Of a stretch of DNA of 37,013 nt, positions 35,889 through 37,013 are shown one piece after another. A program made the translations under genes and the position numbers. The notes under the pieces were generated by a model. The model had not been told where the DNA came from, made no database searches, and saw only the letters and a program-made list of their open reading frames with translations. How positions within the stretch are numbered: the stretch's first letter is position 1; each line of letters starts with the position of its first letter. The stretch comes from Myxococcales bacterium (GTDB taxonomy: Bacteria > Myxococcota_A > Polyangia > Haliangiales > Haliangiaceae): the NCBI GenBank assembly GCA_016794525.1, contig JAEUJY010000003.1, positions 1 to 37,013 on the forward strand, read 5' to 3'.

Positions 35889-36563
35889 GTGTCCGAGAAC
35901 CTGATCGAGCGCTTCGCCCGTGACTACGCCAGCGGCTGCGTGCTGTTCCGCGAGGGCGACCCGGGCGACTTCATGTACGTGATCCAGGCCGGCACCGTCG
36001 AGATCCGCCGACGGGTCGGCGACAGCGAGCGCGTGCTCGCGATCCTGCCGCCGGGCGAGTTCTTCGGCGAGATGGCGCTGATCAACGCCCGGCCGCGCTC
36101 GGCCACCGCGGTCGTGCGCGACGACGCGCGGCTGCTGGTGATCGAGTCGCGGACGTTCGAGGCGATGCTGCGTGGCCGCGTCGAGATCGCGGTGCGGATG
36201 ATCAAGACGCTGGCCGGCCGCCTCGAGCGCGCCAACCAGCAGGTCGAGCTCTTGCTCCTCCCCAACGCCAACCACCGGGTCGTGCAGTGTCTGCGCCAGA
36301 TGTCCGAGCAGCAGCTCGAGGCTACCGGCGGCGGCCAGGAGCACGCGGTCCACCTGCCGATCCAGGTCGACGAGCTGGCCCAGCGCGTCGCGCTGACGAC
36401 CCCCGAGGTCGCCGAGATCCTGAACCGCCTCCACGCCGCGCAGCTCGTCACGACCGCCTCCGACTACGGCATCGAAGGTCACGGCCTCGTCATCCCGGAG
36501 GTCGGCCGACTCCTCGACTTCCTCGAGTTCCTCGAGCTGCGGGACCGCTTCCCGGGCGCGTAG
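35889..36563 (+). CDS. CRP/FNR-family regulator with cyclic-nucleotide-binding domain
   Basis: 224 residues from a GTG with a clear Shine-Dalgarno (GGGAGAG, 5 bases upstream). The cNMP-binding domain occupies about 8-120: LFREGDPGDFMYVIQAGTVEI, then the phosphate-binding cassette GEFFGEMALINARPRSATA with the Glu and Arg that hold cyclic nucleotides. A long dimer helix follows (about 108-140). The C-terminal winged-helix region is at about 155-205 (VDELAQRVALTTPEVAEILNRLHAAQLV). The tail (LLDFLEFLELRDRF) is an amphipathic extension. This is a DNA-binding regulator in the cytoplasm; targets unknown. Its last 85 bases overlap the minus-strand HNH reading frame. Confidence 0.9.
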   Translation: MSENLIERFARDYASGCVLFREGDPGDFMYVIQAGTVEIRRRVGDSERVLAILPPGEFFGEMALINARPRSATAVVRDDARLLVIESRTFEAMLRGRVEIAVRMIKTLAGRLERANQQVELLLLPNANHRVVQCLRQMSEQQLEATGGGQEHAVHLPIQVDELAQRVALTTPEVAEILNRLHAAQLVTTASDYGIEGHGLVIPEVGRLLDFLEFLELRDRFPGA

Positions 36564-37013
36564 CCAGCCGCCGGAGGCGAGCCTTCGACGCGCGCGGTGG
36601 AACGTCGGCGGGCTGATGGCCGGTCGGGCGGTGGCTGGTGGCGCGTCGGCGGCGCGACGGCTCGCGCGTCCGTCCGCCGGCGCGCCGCCGCGCCTGCGTC
36701 AGGTCGACGCTGCGCGGGCGACGCGCCCGCGCCGTGATCTCCCACGTGGGACGGCGGCGCGCCGTACGGCCGACCATCGGCGTGCACGAACCGCAGCTTG
36801 CCGGGGGCGACCCCGTCGATCCGCAGCCGGCCGTCGTGCGCCGCGGTGTGGTGCGCCGAGCACAGCGCCGCGAGCTTGGTCGGCGTGTGATCGCCGCCCA
36901 CCGCCCGCGGCACGAGGTGGTGGACGTCGACGTACCGCGCGTTGCGACAGCCCGGCACGACGCACCGCCCGCGATCGCGCCGCAGCACCGCGCGCCGGGT
37001 CCGCGGCGGGATG
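36479..37013 (-). CDS. HNH endonuclease-like protein, 5' end outside window
   Basis: The frame enters from the right edge (IPPRTRRAVLRRDRGRCVVPGC) and shows an HNH domain: CVVPGC zinc Cys pair, DVHHLVPRAVGG, then TKLAALCSAHHTAAH. The Asn of HNH is Lys in the corresponding place (TPTKLAALC), so nuclease activity needs checking. Many such domains in high-GC genomes belong to 13E12-type or restriction-linked proteins. Beyond about position 36790 (FVHADGRPYG) the tail is Arg/Pro/Ala-rich with no family resemblance, and its last 85 bases lie antisense to the CRP-like gene; the real protein may end earlier or be frameshifted there. Confidence 0.65.
   Translation of the reverse strand, partial: IPPRTRRAVLRRDRGRCVVPGCRNARYVDVHHLVPRAVGGDHTPTKLAALCSAHHTAAHDGRLRIDGVAPGKLRFVHADGRPYGAPPSHVGDHGAGASPAQRRPDAGAAARRRTDARAVAPPTRHQPPPDRPSARRRSTARVEGSPPAAGYAPGKRSRSSRNSRKSRSRPTSGMTRP

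Overview
This is a very G+C-rich window (above 70% by eye) with many GTG starts and dense, often overlapping genes. It looks like chromosomal DNA of a predatory-type myxobacterium (Myxococcota), probably of the Haliangium/Kofleria branch. The pointers are Ser/Thr kinases with TPR ectodomains, an FHA-type sigma-54 activator, lipoproteins with Asp/Ala/Pro linkers, a MYXO-CTERM-like tail on a secreted protease, an EtfD-type iron-sulfur reductase and a CRP-like regulator. Taxonomy is inferred from gene content only. No rRNA, tRNA, insertion sequence, phage gene or CRISPR array was seen.

Layout. 1-1722: 3' part of a kinase-type TPR protein. 1733-4384: FHA/AAA+/Fis sigma-54 activator, divergent from a lipoprotein built of four 68-residue repeats; the gap holds sigma-54-type promoter sequences. 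4386-7119: haem-binding lipoprotein, VOC protein, DUF2071 protein, M23 peptidase. 7135-11208: OPT transporter, tiny four-cysteine protein, helical lipoprotein, methyltransferase. 11252-14764: ECF sigma factor divergent from a Ser/Thr kinase. 14840-17286: RCK potassium channel coupled to a PhyH-type dioxygenase. 17497-20715: pnp, dut and hsp20. 20817-23699: CX4CH lipoprotein, anchored trypsin-fold protease, RlmI-like methyltransferase. 23711-28514 (minus strand): GMC oxidoreductase with a coupled membrane protein, and a HEAT/barrel protein with a coupled Cys-rich lipoprotein. 28609-29073: small exported protein. 29258-35106 (minus strand): purM-purN-FAD oxidoreductase-etfD-zinc-ribbon protein in one direction. 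35210-36563: GT2-like protein and CRP-like regulator. 36479-37013: an HNH endonuclease running off the right edge.

No stretch above 300 bases lacks a gene. The largest gaps are 17287-17496 (pnp leader), 21354-21557 (divergent promoter region with a perfect palindrome), 29074-29257 (two copies of a double-hairpin element), 20073-20238 (hsp20 control region) and 3110-3256 (divergent sigma-54 region).

Two regulatory themes stand out. Genes without a Shine-Dalgarno sequence very often carry a TANNNT-like -10 hexamer 6-8 bases before the start codon, which predicts leaderless mRNAs. Two genes, the repeat lipoprotein and hsp20, instead carry good -24/-12 (sigma-54) sequences; at hsp20 these lie below a pair of direct repeats and a palindrome.
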